Source: Cohnella laeviribosi DSM 21336
GTDB lineage: Bacteria; Bacillota; Bacilli; Paenibacillales; Paenibacillaceae
Length of the DNA: 64,000 bases
Assembly: GCF_000378425.1 (NCBI RefSeq)
Contig: NZ_KB899824.1
Location: forward strand, 1-64,000
Direction: 5' to 3'
This document shows positions 19,115-27,365 of this stretch, piece by piece (position 1 is the stretch's first letter; each line of letters begins with the position of its first letter). Made by a program: the position numbers and the translations under genes. The notes under the pieces are model-generated. The model had not been told where the DNA came from. It did no database searches and saw nothing but the letters and a program-made list of their open reading frames with translations.

Positions 19115-20512
19115 CTACCGGAGCTCTTCGACGAAAACCCGAACCGTCTTTCGGGTCCCGGCGTCCGGAACGGCGTGCCGCGAACGGCGCAACCCCGGAA
19201 TCCACAAAATCCTGCCGTCCGCATCCGCCAGCAAAGGCACCGCATCCCGGAGGGAACGCGGAATTTTGGCGTCAACGAACATATCTTGCACTTTTTTGGA
19301 GCCTTTTAATCCGAGCGGCTCAAGCCGGTCACCGGGCCGGCGGCTGCGAATCGTCAGCGGAAACCGCAAGGCGGCCAAGTCGAAAAAAGCCTCCCTTTGG
19401 CTTTCCGCAAGCGAGGAGCCGCTTTCGTCCAGCGATCGCAAACGAAACACAACCTTTGCCTCCGGCACGGCGATGTCCGCATCCGGACCGGATACGGCAT
19501 AGGCAAAGCCCGGCCGAACGGAAGGCTGGGGACCGAGGTAAGCCTCATCGTATTCGCATGCGACGATCCAGCCGCCGCCGATGTCGGCGCGATACCCTGC
19601 GGTACGTTCCGAAGCGATCGCCTGGGCAACCACTTCCACCTGCCCGAAGTCGTTCGCGTTTTCAAGACAGCTTAATATTAATTTAATCATTCTGCGTTGT
19701 AAAGCGACGTGAAGGCTGCGAAAACGCCGCCGGTCGATCAGCCAGCCTTCTTCCTTGCGAACCGCCGATTCCGCGAGCGCCTTGCCGGCTTCGGCTTCCA
19801 TATACTCGTTCTCCGCCGCCGCCAGCTCCGACAGCCGAACAAGCGCCGCGCGAAGCTGCGGGTTGTACTGCTCCAGCATCGGCAAAAGATCAAGGCGGAC
19901 CTTGTTGCGGAAATAGTCGCGTTTGGCGTTGCTGCTGTCCACGGCATGCGGAACCCCGTTTCGCACACCATATTCAAGCAGCTCACGTTTGGTTATACGC
20001 AGCAAGGGCCGAATGAGTTCCAAATCTTTTTCGCGGCGGCGATAGGGAATTCCTGCCATGCCCCCGATGCCGGTCCCCCGCAAAAATCGCATCAGCACGG
20101 TCTCGGCCTGATCGTCCGCATGATGGCCGAGCGCGATCGCGCTCGCCCCGTTCCGGCGGGCCACCTCGCGCAAAAACGCGTACCGCTTCTCCCGGGCTGC
20201 CGACTGCGGATTCAAACCCGTTGCGGCGATATAAGCGGGAACGTCGATCGCCGCCGTCTCGCAGGCCACTTGCCAGCTTCGGGCGACTTGCTTGACCAGC
20301 TCTTCCTCGGCGTCCGACTCCTCCCCGCGAAACCGGTGGTTTACATGCGCGGCCACGACGCGGAAGCCGTCGGTTTCCGCCATCGTCTTGAGCATATGAA
20401 GCAACGCCATGGAGTCGGGCCCGCCGGAAACGGCCGCTACGACCGTTTGGCCTGGGGCTCGCCAGATTTCTTCGGAGGTCTCTTCCATGACCCGGAGCAA
20501 AAGATCGTCCAT
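19115..20512 (-). CDS. tilS: tRNA(Ile)-lysidine synthase
   Basis: Modifies C34 of tRNA-Ile(CAU) to lysidine so that it reads AUA and is charged with Ile; essential where studied. The open frame runs far upstream into other genes, but the ATG at 20512 has GGGGGGAGAG directly upstream and yields 465 residues. The PP-loop SGGPDS is at 29-34. HADDQAETVLMRFLRG and GMAGIPYRR follow, and the C-terminal domain carries RRPGDRLEPLGLKGSKKVQD. Confidence 0.96.
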   Translation of the reverse strand: MDDLLLRVMEETSEEIWRAPGQTVVAAVSGGPDSMALLHMLKTMAETDGFRVVAAHVNHRFRGEESDAEEELVKQVARSWQVACETAAIDVPAYIAATGLNPQSAAREKRYAFLREVARRNGASAIALGHHADDQAETVLMRFLRGTGIGGMAGIPYRRREKDLELIRPLLRITKRELLEYGVRNGVPHAVDSSNAKRDYFRNKVRLDLLPMLEQYNPQLRAALVRLSELAAAENEYMEAEAGKALAESAVRKEEGWLIDRRRFRSLHVALQRRMIKLILSCLENANDFGQVEVVAQAIASERTAGYRADIGGGWIVACEYDEAYLGPQPSVRPGFAYAVSGPDADIAVPEAKVVFRLRSLDESGSSLAESQREAFFDLAALRFPLTIRSRRPGDRLEPLGLKGSKKVQDMFVDAKIPRSLRDAVPLLADADGRILWIPGLRRSRHAVPDAGTRKTVRVFVEELR

Positions 20513-20577
20513 TGTCTCTCCCCCCGTCCGCAGGCGCTTTTCGTCTTTCTTCTTATTGATGGGCCGTGAAGGCCAGC

Positions 20578-21495
20578 CTACCGAAGCAGCCAGTATGCCG
20601 TTACGGATACGAATAGAATGAGCGAGACCGCGAACAGGCCGGCCATCCAGCCAGGCACGCCGGATTTGTTGCCGGCCTGGCGCTGCTGCGGCTGCTGAAG
20701 CAGCCGCCAAGCCTCGCAGGCCTCCTCCGTATCCCGGAATCCTCCCGCCAAAGCCCGCTCCAGCCACGACTCGAGCGGCTTCAGCAGCCGGTTCGTGCGG
20801 ACGAGCGTCATCAGCTCGCGCGGGTGCCGGTTTTGCGGCAGCAGCGTCCGGCTCAACTGTACAAGGCGCTTGCCGTCCAGGACGTGAATCCAGAGCATGG
20901 CGACGGCGAACCAATCGTAAGACGGCTCGGCCGTCCGGCTGCCCGCCGACCAGAAGCCGCGGTCGTACAGCTCGGTAAACTGCCGGACGCCGCGGCCCAT
21001 CGCCGTCGTGCCGCCGTAATCGACCAAGCTGACCCGGCCGTATTGGCCGACCAGAATGTTGTCGCTCTTCAAATCGCCGAAAACCCAACCTGCCGCGTGC
21101 AGCTCGGAAAGCCGCTTCAGCAGCCGGTAGCCGATGACGCCGACCCATTCCTCCCCGTATCGGCGTATGTACGTCTTAACGGGCATACCCGGAACATACT
21201 GCATCGCGTAAAAAGGAAGCACCCGTTCGCCGGCCACGGCGTCGTCCACATCGAGCAAGAAAGGCGAGCGTCCCCGCTCCCGCTTGTCGAGCGAGGCGAG
21301 GACGTTCGCTTCGGCCTGCAATTCCGCAGGATCCTGGCCGATCTTGACGGCGCATATCGATCTTCCCGACGCAGCGAGATACACCTGTCCGTTCGAGCCG
21401 ACGCCAAGCAAACGCCGCAGGGTGTAGCTTTTGCCATTCCATTTCCCGCGCAATACCGTTCCCGGCGGCAAACGGGATTCAGACGACGTAGTCAC
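20578..21495 (-). CDS. yabT: Membrane-anchored Ser/Thr protein kinase (YabT-like)
   Basis: Hanks-type kinase of 305 residues from a GTG with GAGGT upstream; a TTG 12 bases earlier is less likely. The glycine loop GVGSNGQVYL is at 31-40, Lys51 and Glu62 are the expected pair, the catalytic loop is FGDLKSDN (Asp141, His-Arg replaced by Phe-Gly) and the metal motif is DYG (159-161) instead of DFG. One C-terminal membrane segment (about 283-302) leaves no external domain, as in B. subtilis YabT, a DNA-activated kinase active in spore development. It overlaps yabS by 17 bases and precedes tilS. Confidence 0.85.
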   Translation of the reverse strand: MTTSSESRLPPGTVLRGKWNGKSYTLRRLLGVGSNGQVYLAASGRSICAVKIGQDPAELQAEANVLASLDKRERGRSPFLLDVDDAVAGERVLPFYAMQYVPGMPVKTYIRRYGEEWVGVIGYRLLKRLSELHAAGWVFGDLKSDNILVGQYGRVSLVDYGGTTAMGRGVRQFTELYDRGFWSAGSRTAEPSYDWFAVAMLWIHVLDGKRLVQLSRTLLPQNRHPRELMTLVRTNRLLKPLESWLERALAGGFRDTEEACEAWRLLQQPQQRQAGNKSGVPGWMAGLFAVSLILFVSVTAYWLLR

Positions 21496-22234
21496 TCCGC
21501 ACCTCAACGCTATCGTCCCGCTTTATAGGCGAGGGTGTTTGTACAGGTTCTATCATGATATTACCACAAGTCTCCCGGAAAAACTCCAACACATGGAGCA
21601 AAGCCGGTCCCGTCGGCGTCGTTCCGCGCATTTTCAGCTTGCCGGTCAGCATGCGGAGGCGATCCGTCCCGTGGGTCCAATCGCTGTCCATAACGCAAGG
21701 CTCGTCCGTCGCATCGCCGGGAAAATGGAACACCGCCACCATGCTCTCGCCTTCTCGCGCCTTAAGGCTCAAAGCGAGATCGCGGATCGCCTCCTCCACC
21801 GAGGGCAGCTTCGACCTCATGCTCGCGCTGGCGTCGACCAGAAGGGCGACACGCAGTTCGGCCGTTTCTCCGATATCCTCCATGACGCGCACGACTTCCG
21901 CCCTTTTGGCGGGCGGCAGCTCCGCCACCGACTCCACGCCGAACAATTGCCGCAGCTCGTGGTTGACGGCCTGCTGAACGGTGGCCGCTACCGTTTTGCG
22001 CGTCATCATCTGCACCGTTCCGGACAGTTGCCGCGACGTTACGATGCGGCTCATGCCGCCTCCGGCCCGCGCGATCTCCGCGATTTCGGTCGCCCCCTGC
22101 TCGCCGATGGCGCCGTCATCCACGACGCCCGCAACATTGACGACGATGCCTTCGGCGTAAGCTTGAGCTGCCGCCACGACCGGGCTTTCCCCCACGTTGG
22201 AACCGCCGTCGGTAATCAGCAAGATCTGCTTCAA
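21479..22234 (-). CDS. yabS: VWA-domain protein (YabS-like)
   Basis: The best start is a TTG at 22234 with AGGAG 8 bases upstream, giving 251 residues beginning KQILLITDGGSN. The frame is open to 22372 but has no better start. A first half with the ITDGGS metal-site motif is followed by a second VWA-like core with LLVDASASM (DxSxS, MIDAS). Its biochemical role is unknown. The yabS-yabT-tilS order matches B. subtilis, where yabS is expressed during sporulation. Confidence 0.85.
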   Translation of the reverse strand: MKQILLITDGGSNVGESPVVAAAQAYAEGIVVNVAGVVDDGAIGEQGATEIAEIARAGGGMSRIVTSRQLSGTVQMMTRKTVAATVQQAVNHELRQLFGVESVAELPPAKRAEVVRVMEDIGETAELRVALLVDASASMRSKLPSVEEAIRDLALSLKAREGESMVAVFHFPGDATDEPCVMDSDWTHGTDRLRMLTGKLKMRGTTPTGPALLHVLEFFRETCGNIMIEPVQTPSPIKRDDSVEVRSDYVV

Positions 22235-23203
22235 ACCTATCACTCCTCTTCTCTTGGCTCTATCAACATTGTGGCCAACAATTGCTAGGTTTAACCCCGG
22301 CTTCAAACGCGGCCGAAGGCGGAACGGAAAGGGGCAAGTCCGAGGAGATGGGTCTTGGGGAGCCTGGGGCAAGGGCCTTTGCGGGAACGGTCCGGCAATC
22401 GAGCCGGTCGGACGGCCTTACGGGAGCAGAACAAAAAGCCCATCCGCGTGCGGGCGCGAATGAGCAGGAATCCGCTCCGTTGGCCGTTTGCCTTGGGGAT
22501 TGGCGGCAAAACGGCCAACGCGTTATTAGGCCAGGTGGATTCGAGGGGATGGCAAAGGGGAGTGAGCGGAGAGGGAAGAGCGGGCCCAAAGCGGGAAACG
22601 GACGAGGAGCGGCTTCGTCCCTTCCGCGTAACCCGGCTGCGTTCAGCCGGGCTTCTTCAGGGCCGGTTCGGCGTTCCGGAACGGTTCGGCTTTTGCCTCC
22701 GGGCGGGAACGGTCGACCGTCCGGCGCATGGCCTCGCTCCCCGTCTTTCCGGTTTGCGCGGGTAAGGACCGACGTATGGGCGCTATGGCCCCGGAGCGTT
22801 ATGTCCGCTTATTGTCCGCCCTGTCGGAAACGGAAGAGGGAATCGAGGCCGAAACCGGACTTCAAACGAAAGGTGACGAGTTCTGCTCGGATACGGCGCT
22901 TCCGCCTGCGCGCTCCGGCCGGAATCGTCCAGGCAGTCCGCGGCAAATGAAGCCTCGGCCCTGCAGGCGCTATGCGCGTCAGGCGAAAACCCGCTTCCTT
23001 AATAAAGGCAAAGCAAACCGGTTGCGCAGGCCGGCCGAAGCCGCGTCATGCCGCGCCGTCTTGCGAATCGCGAATCACCGTTGTTGCGCTCACCTCCGCG
23101 TCATCGAATGGATCTATATCATCAAGCCCAGGCGGGCGTTGCGGCCGGCGGATCCGCCTTATGCGCCGTCTTGCGAATCGCGTCTTGATGCGCGTCGCTC
23201 CGC
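22235..23203. other. Long intergenic region between spoIIE and yabS without a supported gene
   Basis: About 970 bases, G+C-rich, with strongly purine-biased plus strand at 22290-22760. Several overlapping open frames exist in both directions, but they are low-complexity (Gly/Arg/Pro/Ser), have no ribosome-binding sites worth naming and resemble no family. No tRNA-like or terminator-grade hairpin was found. The only structured element seen is a 20-bp direct repeat at 23053 and 23163. Confidence 0.6.
23053..23182. repeat. 20-bp direct repeat downstream of spoIIE
   Basis: GCGCCGTCTTGCGAATCGCG occurs at 23053-23072 and again at 23163-23182, exactly 110 bp apart, both after the spoIIE stop codon. 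The segment between them contains the palindrome GGCGGATCCGCC. It may be debris of a local duplication; no function is evident. Confidence 0.8.
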
Positions 23204-25741
23204 TCAGCTCACCGTTCGCGAACGCTCCAGCCGATCCAGCCCCGGCCAGCGGAACGCCGCCCATTCCGGCTCGCGGCGGACGATCTTCGTCACGACGACC
23301 GTCATGTCGTCCCGAACCCGTCCCCCCGGAAACTGGCGCAATGCCGTGTGAAGGAGCGCGTCGGCCAGTTCCTGGGGATCGTCGCTGCCGATTTCCTGCA
23401 GCACCCGCTTCATCCACAGCTCCTTATTGACCGCATGATCGGGAGCGTCGATGACCCCGTCCGTCATCATGATCAGCGTATCTCCGGGCTGCAGATCGAC
23501 CTGCAGAACGTCGATTTCGATATCCTGCAAAATCCCGATCGGCAAATTGTTGGCGGCAATCGGAATCACTTCGCGTCCGCGCTTGATGAAGCTCGGGGTG
23601 GACCCGATCTTGAGCAGCGTGGCTTGAGCGGTATACAAATCGATCAGCGCGAGATCGACCGTGGCGAACATCTCTTCGGGCGACCTGAGCAGCAGGATCG
23701 AATTGACCGACTTGACCGCCACCCGCTCGTTGATGCCCGATTGCAACAGCTGCTCCAGCATCGACAGCGCCGCGCTGCTCTCCAGCCGGGCCCTCGCCCC
23801 GTTTCCCATTCCGTCGCTGATGGATACCGCGAACTTGCCGCTGCCAAGCTCGGTCATGCTGAAGCTGTCCCCGGACAGCAGGTCGCCGTCTTTGGCCGCC
23901 GCCGCCACTCCGGTCAGCACTTCGAAAGCCTTGGCGGAGCCGAACGTCACGGTCGTCCACCGCCCTCCCGATTCGGAGACCCGCTCGCTTCGCACCGAGA
24001 TGCTTTCTCCCAGAATATCGCTAAGAAGCGGAGCGATCACTTTCCGGCACTCGTCATACCCGGGGCGAAACGCATGAACCATCTCGATCTCGACTTGTCC
24101 CTCCTCCAGACTGATAATATCGATGCGCTGAATGGCCAGTCCCAGCCCTTCCAGCGCCTCGCGGATTTGCTCCTCCTGGCGGCCGAGCTCCTTGGCCTCC
24201 CTTCGGATTTCCTTGACCAGGTCGTCCATGACCTGGGATACGCCGGACAACTGCTCGGCGACCAGCAACCGGCTGTCCTGCACTTGCCGCCGCCAATGCT
24301 GATCGTGCCGGTACAGGTCGTACTGCCGTTTGAGCACCTCCAGCACCTGCGGCGTCTTGACGCAATGCCTCGTCCATGGCTTCGGAAGATGCGACGAAGG
24401 CAGGTCCGGATCGGCTTCGACTGCGCTCATCATATCCGTGAGCAGCTTGTATGTCTGGAAAAACTGCCCGTCCCAGCACAGTCCCCGCTTGTGGCAGCTC
24501 TGGCAGTTCGTCTCGTGAACCGTATTGATAAAATGCTCGAAATCGCGCTCGTGGCTCTTCGTTTCCCCGGCATACGTGATCTGCCGGAAGCTGCCCGCAA
24601 GCTGGCGGAACACTTCCGAGAACCGCTCCACCCGTTCCGCCGTCAAATCCCGGACCTTTTTTGCGTAATCCTGCTGGTTTTGGGCATAATCCGGGGTCCC
24701 CGGAACATATCTTGCTATAGATTCGCTCCACTTCCGGGGCGTCGCAAACAGCAGCAGCGCGGCGGCGACGGAAGCCCATACCGACGACATGGCCGCTTGC
24801 GCCTGTCCTTCATACAACGACAGCATCGAAGTGCCCAGCAGCAGACCAAACGCGGCGGCAGGTTTGCCGCCTTGGCGTATCAGCCCGGCCATCAGCCCTC
24901 CGAAGGCGAGTATGCCGATTTGCGCAGCGGCGTCCAAATTCGAAAGACTCAAAATGATCCCGGCCACGACGCCTGCGGATGCGCCCAGCAGCGGCCCGGC
25001 CGCGAGCGCGACCAGCACGACCGCATATCGCGACAGCGCCATCTCCAGCGATATGCCGTAAACGGACCAACCGACGACGCCCGTCAGGACCGACGCCGCC
25101 AAGATCATCAGCCCGACCCATTCCTCGGGCCGAAGCCTCGTCCTTCGCGCCGAACGGGACAGAACGGGCAAGGCGTGCAAAAACAACAGCGTCAGCACGA
25201 ACGAAAGTCCCGCTTCCACTGCCGTCAGCACGTAAGGCAGCCAGTTCGCGGTCGTCTCCGTCATCACCGTTACGAAGAGGCGGACCAGTAGCGTAGAAGT
25301 AAACACCACGACGGGCGCATGCGACAGATCCGCCCTCTCGTAAGCTTCCAACGCCCGGACAAGCAAATAGATGATGCCGATCTCCGCGATAATGACAGCC
25401 GGCGCGGACGAAACCGCCCAGAAACTTCCCGCGATCACCCCCGCGGCCGCCCAAACCGAAAGCTCCCGGCGCGTATAAAGCACGACGGCGAAAAAAGCGG
25501 CGGCAAATGGCGCAAGCCCTTCCAGCATGACGGCCCGTCCGAGCAAAAAACCGATAAGGGCTACAAGCGCGATCCATTGATAGCGCTGAACGAACGCTTG
25601 CCAGGCGGCTTTGTCCCCGGAACGCGGGGACGCCGATTTTTTTTGCAGATTGAATTTCCATCGCCTCTCCTTTTTCTTGTTTTGGGAACCGGTTTCTTGC
25701 TGCTGACGTGGCACGAACGGTATGACGGATGGTTTAATCAT
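23204..25741 (-). CDS. spoIIE: Stage II sporulation protein E (PP2C-type phosphatase)
   Basis: Dephosphorylates the anti-anti-sigma factor SpoIIAA to free sigma-F in the forespore, and takes part in polar septum formation with FtsZ. The 845-residue protein has about ten membrane segments (45-330), a central regulatory region with a CHKRGLCW cysteine pair, and a C-terminal PP2C domain with SDGMGNG near 642-648 and MMTDGVID and DDMTVV metal-site motifs. The start at 25741 has GAGGTG upstream. The preceding promoter has the unusual spacing of Spo0A-activated genes. Confidence 0.97.
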   Translation of the reverse strand: MIKPSVIPFVPRQQQETGSQNKKKERRWKFNLQKKSASPRSGDKAAWQAFVQRYQWIALVALIGFLLGRAVMLEGLAPFAAAFFAVVLYTRRELSVWAAAGVIAGSFWAVSSAPAVIIAEIGIIYLLVRALEAYERADLSHAPVVVFTSTLLVRLFVTVMTETTANWLPYVLTAVEAGLSFVLTLLFLHALPVLSRSARRTRLRPEEWVGLMILAASVLTGVVGWSVYGISLEMALSRYAVVLVALAAGPLLGASAGVVAGIILSLSNLDAAAQIGILAFGGLMAGLIRQGGKPAAAFGLLLGTSMLSLYEGQAQAAMSSVWASVAAALLLFATPRKWSESIARYVPGTPDYAQNQQDYAKKVRDLTAERVERFSEVFRQLAGSFRQITYAGETKSHERDFEHFINTVHETNCQSCHKRGLCWDGQFFQTYKLLTDMMSAVEADPDLPSSHLPKPWTRHCVKTPQVLEVLKRQYDLYRHDQHWRRQVQDSRLLVAEQLSGVSQVMDDLVKEIRREAKELGRQEEQIREALEGLGLAIQRIDIISLEEGQVEIEMVHAFRPGYDECRKVIAPLLSDILGESISVRSERVSESGGRWTTVTFGSAKAFEVLTGVAAAAKDGDLLSGDSFSMTELGSGKFAVSISDGMGNGARARLESSAALSMLEQLLQSGINERVAVKSVNSILLLRSPEEMFATVDLALIDLYTAQATLLKIGSTPSFIKRGREVIPIAANNLPIGILQDIEIDVLQVDLQPGDTLIMMTDGVIDAPDHAVNKELWMKRVLQEIGSDDPQELADALLHTALRQFPGGRVRDDMTVVVTKIVRREPEWAAFRWPGLDRLERSRTVS

Positions 25742-25776
25742 GCATAGCACCTCGTTTTTTAAAGAGTGTGCCTCTC

Positions 25777-25809
25777 ATTATAGGTGCGGCGTTTTATAAA
25801 GTTTGTCAG
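25777..25809 (-). promoter_or_regulatory. Spo0A-type sigma-A promoter of spoIIE with 21-bp spacing
   Basis: Minus strand: CTGACA (25804-25809), 21-bp spacer, TATAAT (25777-25782). In B. subtilis the Spo0A-activated spoIIE and spoIIG promoters have -35-like and -10 hexamers 21-22 bp apart instead of 17. The TATAAT is consensus and the start lies about 30 bases upstream of the ATG. Confidence 0.85.
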
Positions 25810-25842
25810 AAGCCGTTGGCGACGCAAAAGTTTTTTCCGACA
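25804..25842 (-). promoter_or_regulatory. Candidate Spo0A boxes upstream of spoIIE
   Basis: Against the 0A box TGNCGAA: TGTCGGA on the minus strand (25836-25842, one mismatch), TGGCGAC on the plus strand (25817-25823, one mismatch), and TGTCAGA on the plus strand (25804-25810) overlapping the -35 region. The spacing of about 13-19 bases and the overlap with the -35 fit a Spo0A activation site. Confidence 0.55.
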
Positions 25843-26275
25843 GCGCCCGCAGGTTGCGGGTGACGCGATTCGGGAAAGCGGCGAATCCGCATCCGGCCGG
25901 GAAAAAAGGCCGCGCAAGGCCGCTGCGCCGGCGGCCGTCCGTCGAATGCGGGAAGGAAAACCGCCCTTATCCGACGGCAATTGGCGACCTTGCGGCCCGT
26001 CCTTTTTTTCGCGAAGTGCCGGATGGCCCCGAAATACCGAACCCGAAAATGCCCGAGCGGCAAGAAAAAAAGAAGCCGGGCTTGCCAGCCCGGAGCGCGA
26101 AAAGCCGCCGCCAACCCGCCATGTCGTCCGTCCGGTGCCTCGCACGGACCCGAGCGGTTAAATGGAGCGGCTATGTTAAGTGGGTTACCTCCTGATGAGC
26201 GGTTGTGTGGAGCGGCCGATTGCCTTACGGATCCGGCTTCTGCGGGTAAAATGGATGGATTTTTCCAATATAGAT
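25843..26275. other. Intergenic region between yabR and spoIIE
   Basis: About 430 bases. In B. subtilis two tRNA genes lie in this gap; none was recognised here. The segment contains an orphan minus-strand terminator (26064-26093) and, further upstream on the same strand, an isolated AGGAGGT (26187-26193) with no start codon at a usable distance. No protein gene is supported. Confidence 0.55.
26064..26093 (-). terminator. Orphan intrinsic terminator
   Basis: Minus strand: CCGGGCT, loop GGCA, AGCCCGG, then CTTCTTTTTTTCTT. No gene ends just before it: the nearest upstream gene, yabR, ends 285 bases away behind its own terminator. It suggests a small transcript between 26094 and 26275, or a back-up terminator. 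Confidence 0.75.
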
Positions 26276-26304
26276 ATAAAAAACCGCCGATGATTCGGCG
26301 GTTT
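26274..26304 (-). terminator. Intrinsic terminator of yabR
   Basis: A perfect 10-bp stem AAACCGCCGA/TCGGCGGTTT (26281-26304) followed on the minus strand by a run of T. It lies about 75 bases after the yabR stop. Confidence 0.88.
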
Positions 26305-26378
26305 CCTTGTGCGGTTGTTTGTTGTGCGGTTGTTTAATGCAGCTTCATTGTGTATAAGACGGGGGCCGCAAGCTGGCC

Positions 26379-26804
26379 TTACGAACGACGCCCGCCGCGT
26401 CCGCCCCGTTTGGATTCCGTGTTCTTCTTCAGGGAAGACATGCGCTCTTCGCTGTCCTTGAGGAATCGGCTCATCTTATCCTCAAACGACGAGCGGCTGG
26501 AGCCGAAGGATTTGAAGGGTCGGCCTCCGCGATCCCCGCGGGGTCCGCGATGCTGTTGCTCCGGCGGCTTGTCAACAGCTTGTCGGATGGACAGACCGAT
26601 CTTTCCGTCCTTGTCCACATTGATGACTTTCACGGTGACGACGTCGCTGATTTTCAAATGGTCGTTGACGTCCTTGACATAGCTGTCGGCAATTTCGGAA
26701 ATGTGAACAAGACCCGTTACGCCGTCCGGCAAGTCCACAAATGCTCCGAAATGCGTAATGCCGGTCACTTTGCCCTCCAATTTAGCGCCCACTTCGATGG
26801 CCAT
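26379..26804 (-). CDS. yabR: S1-domain RNA-binding protein (YabR)
   Basis: The 141-residue protein begins with one S1 domain (about 1-72): VGAKLEGKVTGITHFGAFVDL and GLVHISEIAD are typical of the OB-fold that contacts RNA. A basic, Arg/Gly/Ser-rich tail with RGPRGDRGGR and GGRGGRR follows, likely disordered and RNA-binding. The target RNA is not known. A strong promoter at 26868 makes it independently expressed from divIC. Confidence 0.93.
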   Translation of the reverse strand: MAIEVGAKLEGKVTGITHFGAFVDLPDGVTGLVHISEIADSYVKDVNDHLKISDVVTVKVINVDKDGKIGLSIRQAVDKPPEQQHRGPRGDRGGRPFKSFGSSRSSFEDKMSRFLKDSEERMSSLKKNTESKRGGRGGRRS

Positions 26805-26867
26805 AAAAAACGATGTTCCTCCCTGAACATAAGTGTGCCGTCAACATAATCAGTCCGGCTTACGCCG

Positions 26868-26897
26868 ATTATAACCGATTGTGAAAAGCAAGGTCAA
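26868..26897 (-). promoter_or_regulatory. Sigma-A promoter of yabR
   Basis: Minus strand: TTGACC (26892-26897), 18-bp spacer, TATAAT (26868-26873). It lies just after the divIC stop codon and about 60 bases before yabR. Confidence 0.8.
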
Positions 26898-26927
26898 CAG
26901 ACGGATATCTTGAAAAAACGCCGTTTT

Positions 26928-27236
26928 TTAGGGTTTTATCTGAATCTCCCGCTCTCCGGGAAGCATCATCCCCTGATCCTTGCGCGCGATCTGTCCGACG
27001 TATTCCGGATCGTTCAACCTCTTGACTTCCAGTTTCAGCGCGGCCGTCTTCGCCTCCGCTTCGGCAAGCTTATCTTTCATCTCGCGAAGCTTGACGGTTC
27101 TTTCGGCTTCCTGATGATACTGGCGAAGCATGGTATAAGCAGCCCAACTCATGAACAAGGCAACAACGAGAAACAGCAGCTTCAACCGTCTGCGTGCGCC
27201 GACGGCTGCAGGCGTAGACATTGTGTTCGATGCCAC
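26928..27236 (-). CDS. divIC: Septum formation initiator DivIC (FtsB-like)
   Basis: Bitopic cell-division protein that forms the FtsL-DivIB-DivIC complex at midcell. The 102-residue protein has a short basic cytoplasmic N-terminus (ARRRLK), one membrane segment (about 19-37) and an extracytoplasmic coiled coil rich in Lys/Glu/Leu (about 40-80). RLNDPEYVGQIARKD is the conserved C-terminal motif of the family. Its position between yabQ and yabR matches B. subtilis. Confidence 0.95.
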   Translation of the reverse strand: MASNTMSTPAAVGARRRLKLLFLVVALFMSWAAYTMLRQYHQEAERTVKLREMKDKLAEAEAKTAALKLEVKRLNDPEYVGQIARKDQGMMLPGEREIQIKP

Positions 27237-27365
27237 CGGAAGCTCTCCTTCCTTCGTTCATGCGGAAATGCGCTAAAAAAGGGTTCAGGCGGTTGTATTA
27301 TAGCATACTCCAAAAGCTAGATTATATGCTCCTTCGGACGCAAAAACAGCCGCCGCCGTGTCGAA

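Noticed and set aside
20513-21148. N-terminal extension of tilS to 677 residues
   Set aside because: The extra part is an out-of-frame reading of the kinase gene; the ATG at 20512 has a strong ribosome-binding site and TilS length fits.
22282-22950. 222-residue plus-strand open frame and overlapping frames in the spoIIE-yabS gap
   Set aside because: Low-complexity Gly/Arg/Ser translation with no ribosome-binding site, promoter or family resemblance.
23348-25291. 647-residue plus-strand open frame opposite spoIIE
   Set aside because: Antisense shadow of spoIIE in G+C-rich DNA; Arg/Gln/His-rich and without recognisable motifs.
25759-26145. 128-residue minus-strand open frame upstream of spoIIE
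   Set aside because: It runs through the spoIIE promoter and its translation has no coding character.
25843-26275. Expected tRNA genes between yabR and spoIIE
   Set aside because: B. subtilis has tRNA genes here, but no acceptor-stem or T-loop (GGTTCGAATCC-type) sequence was found on either strand.
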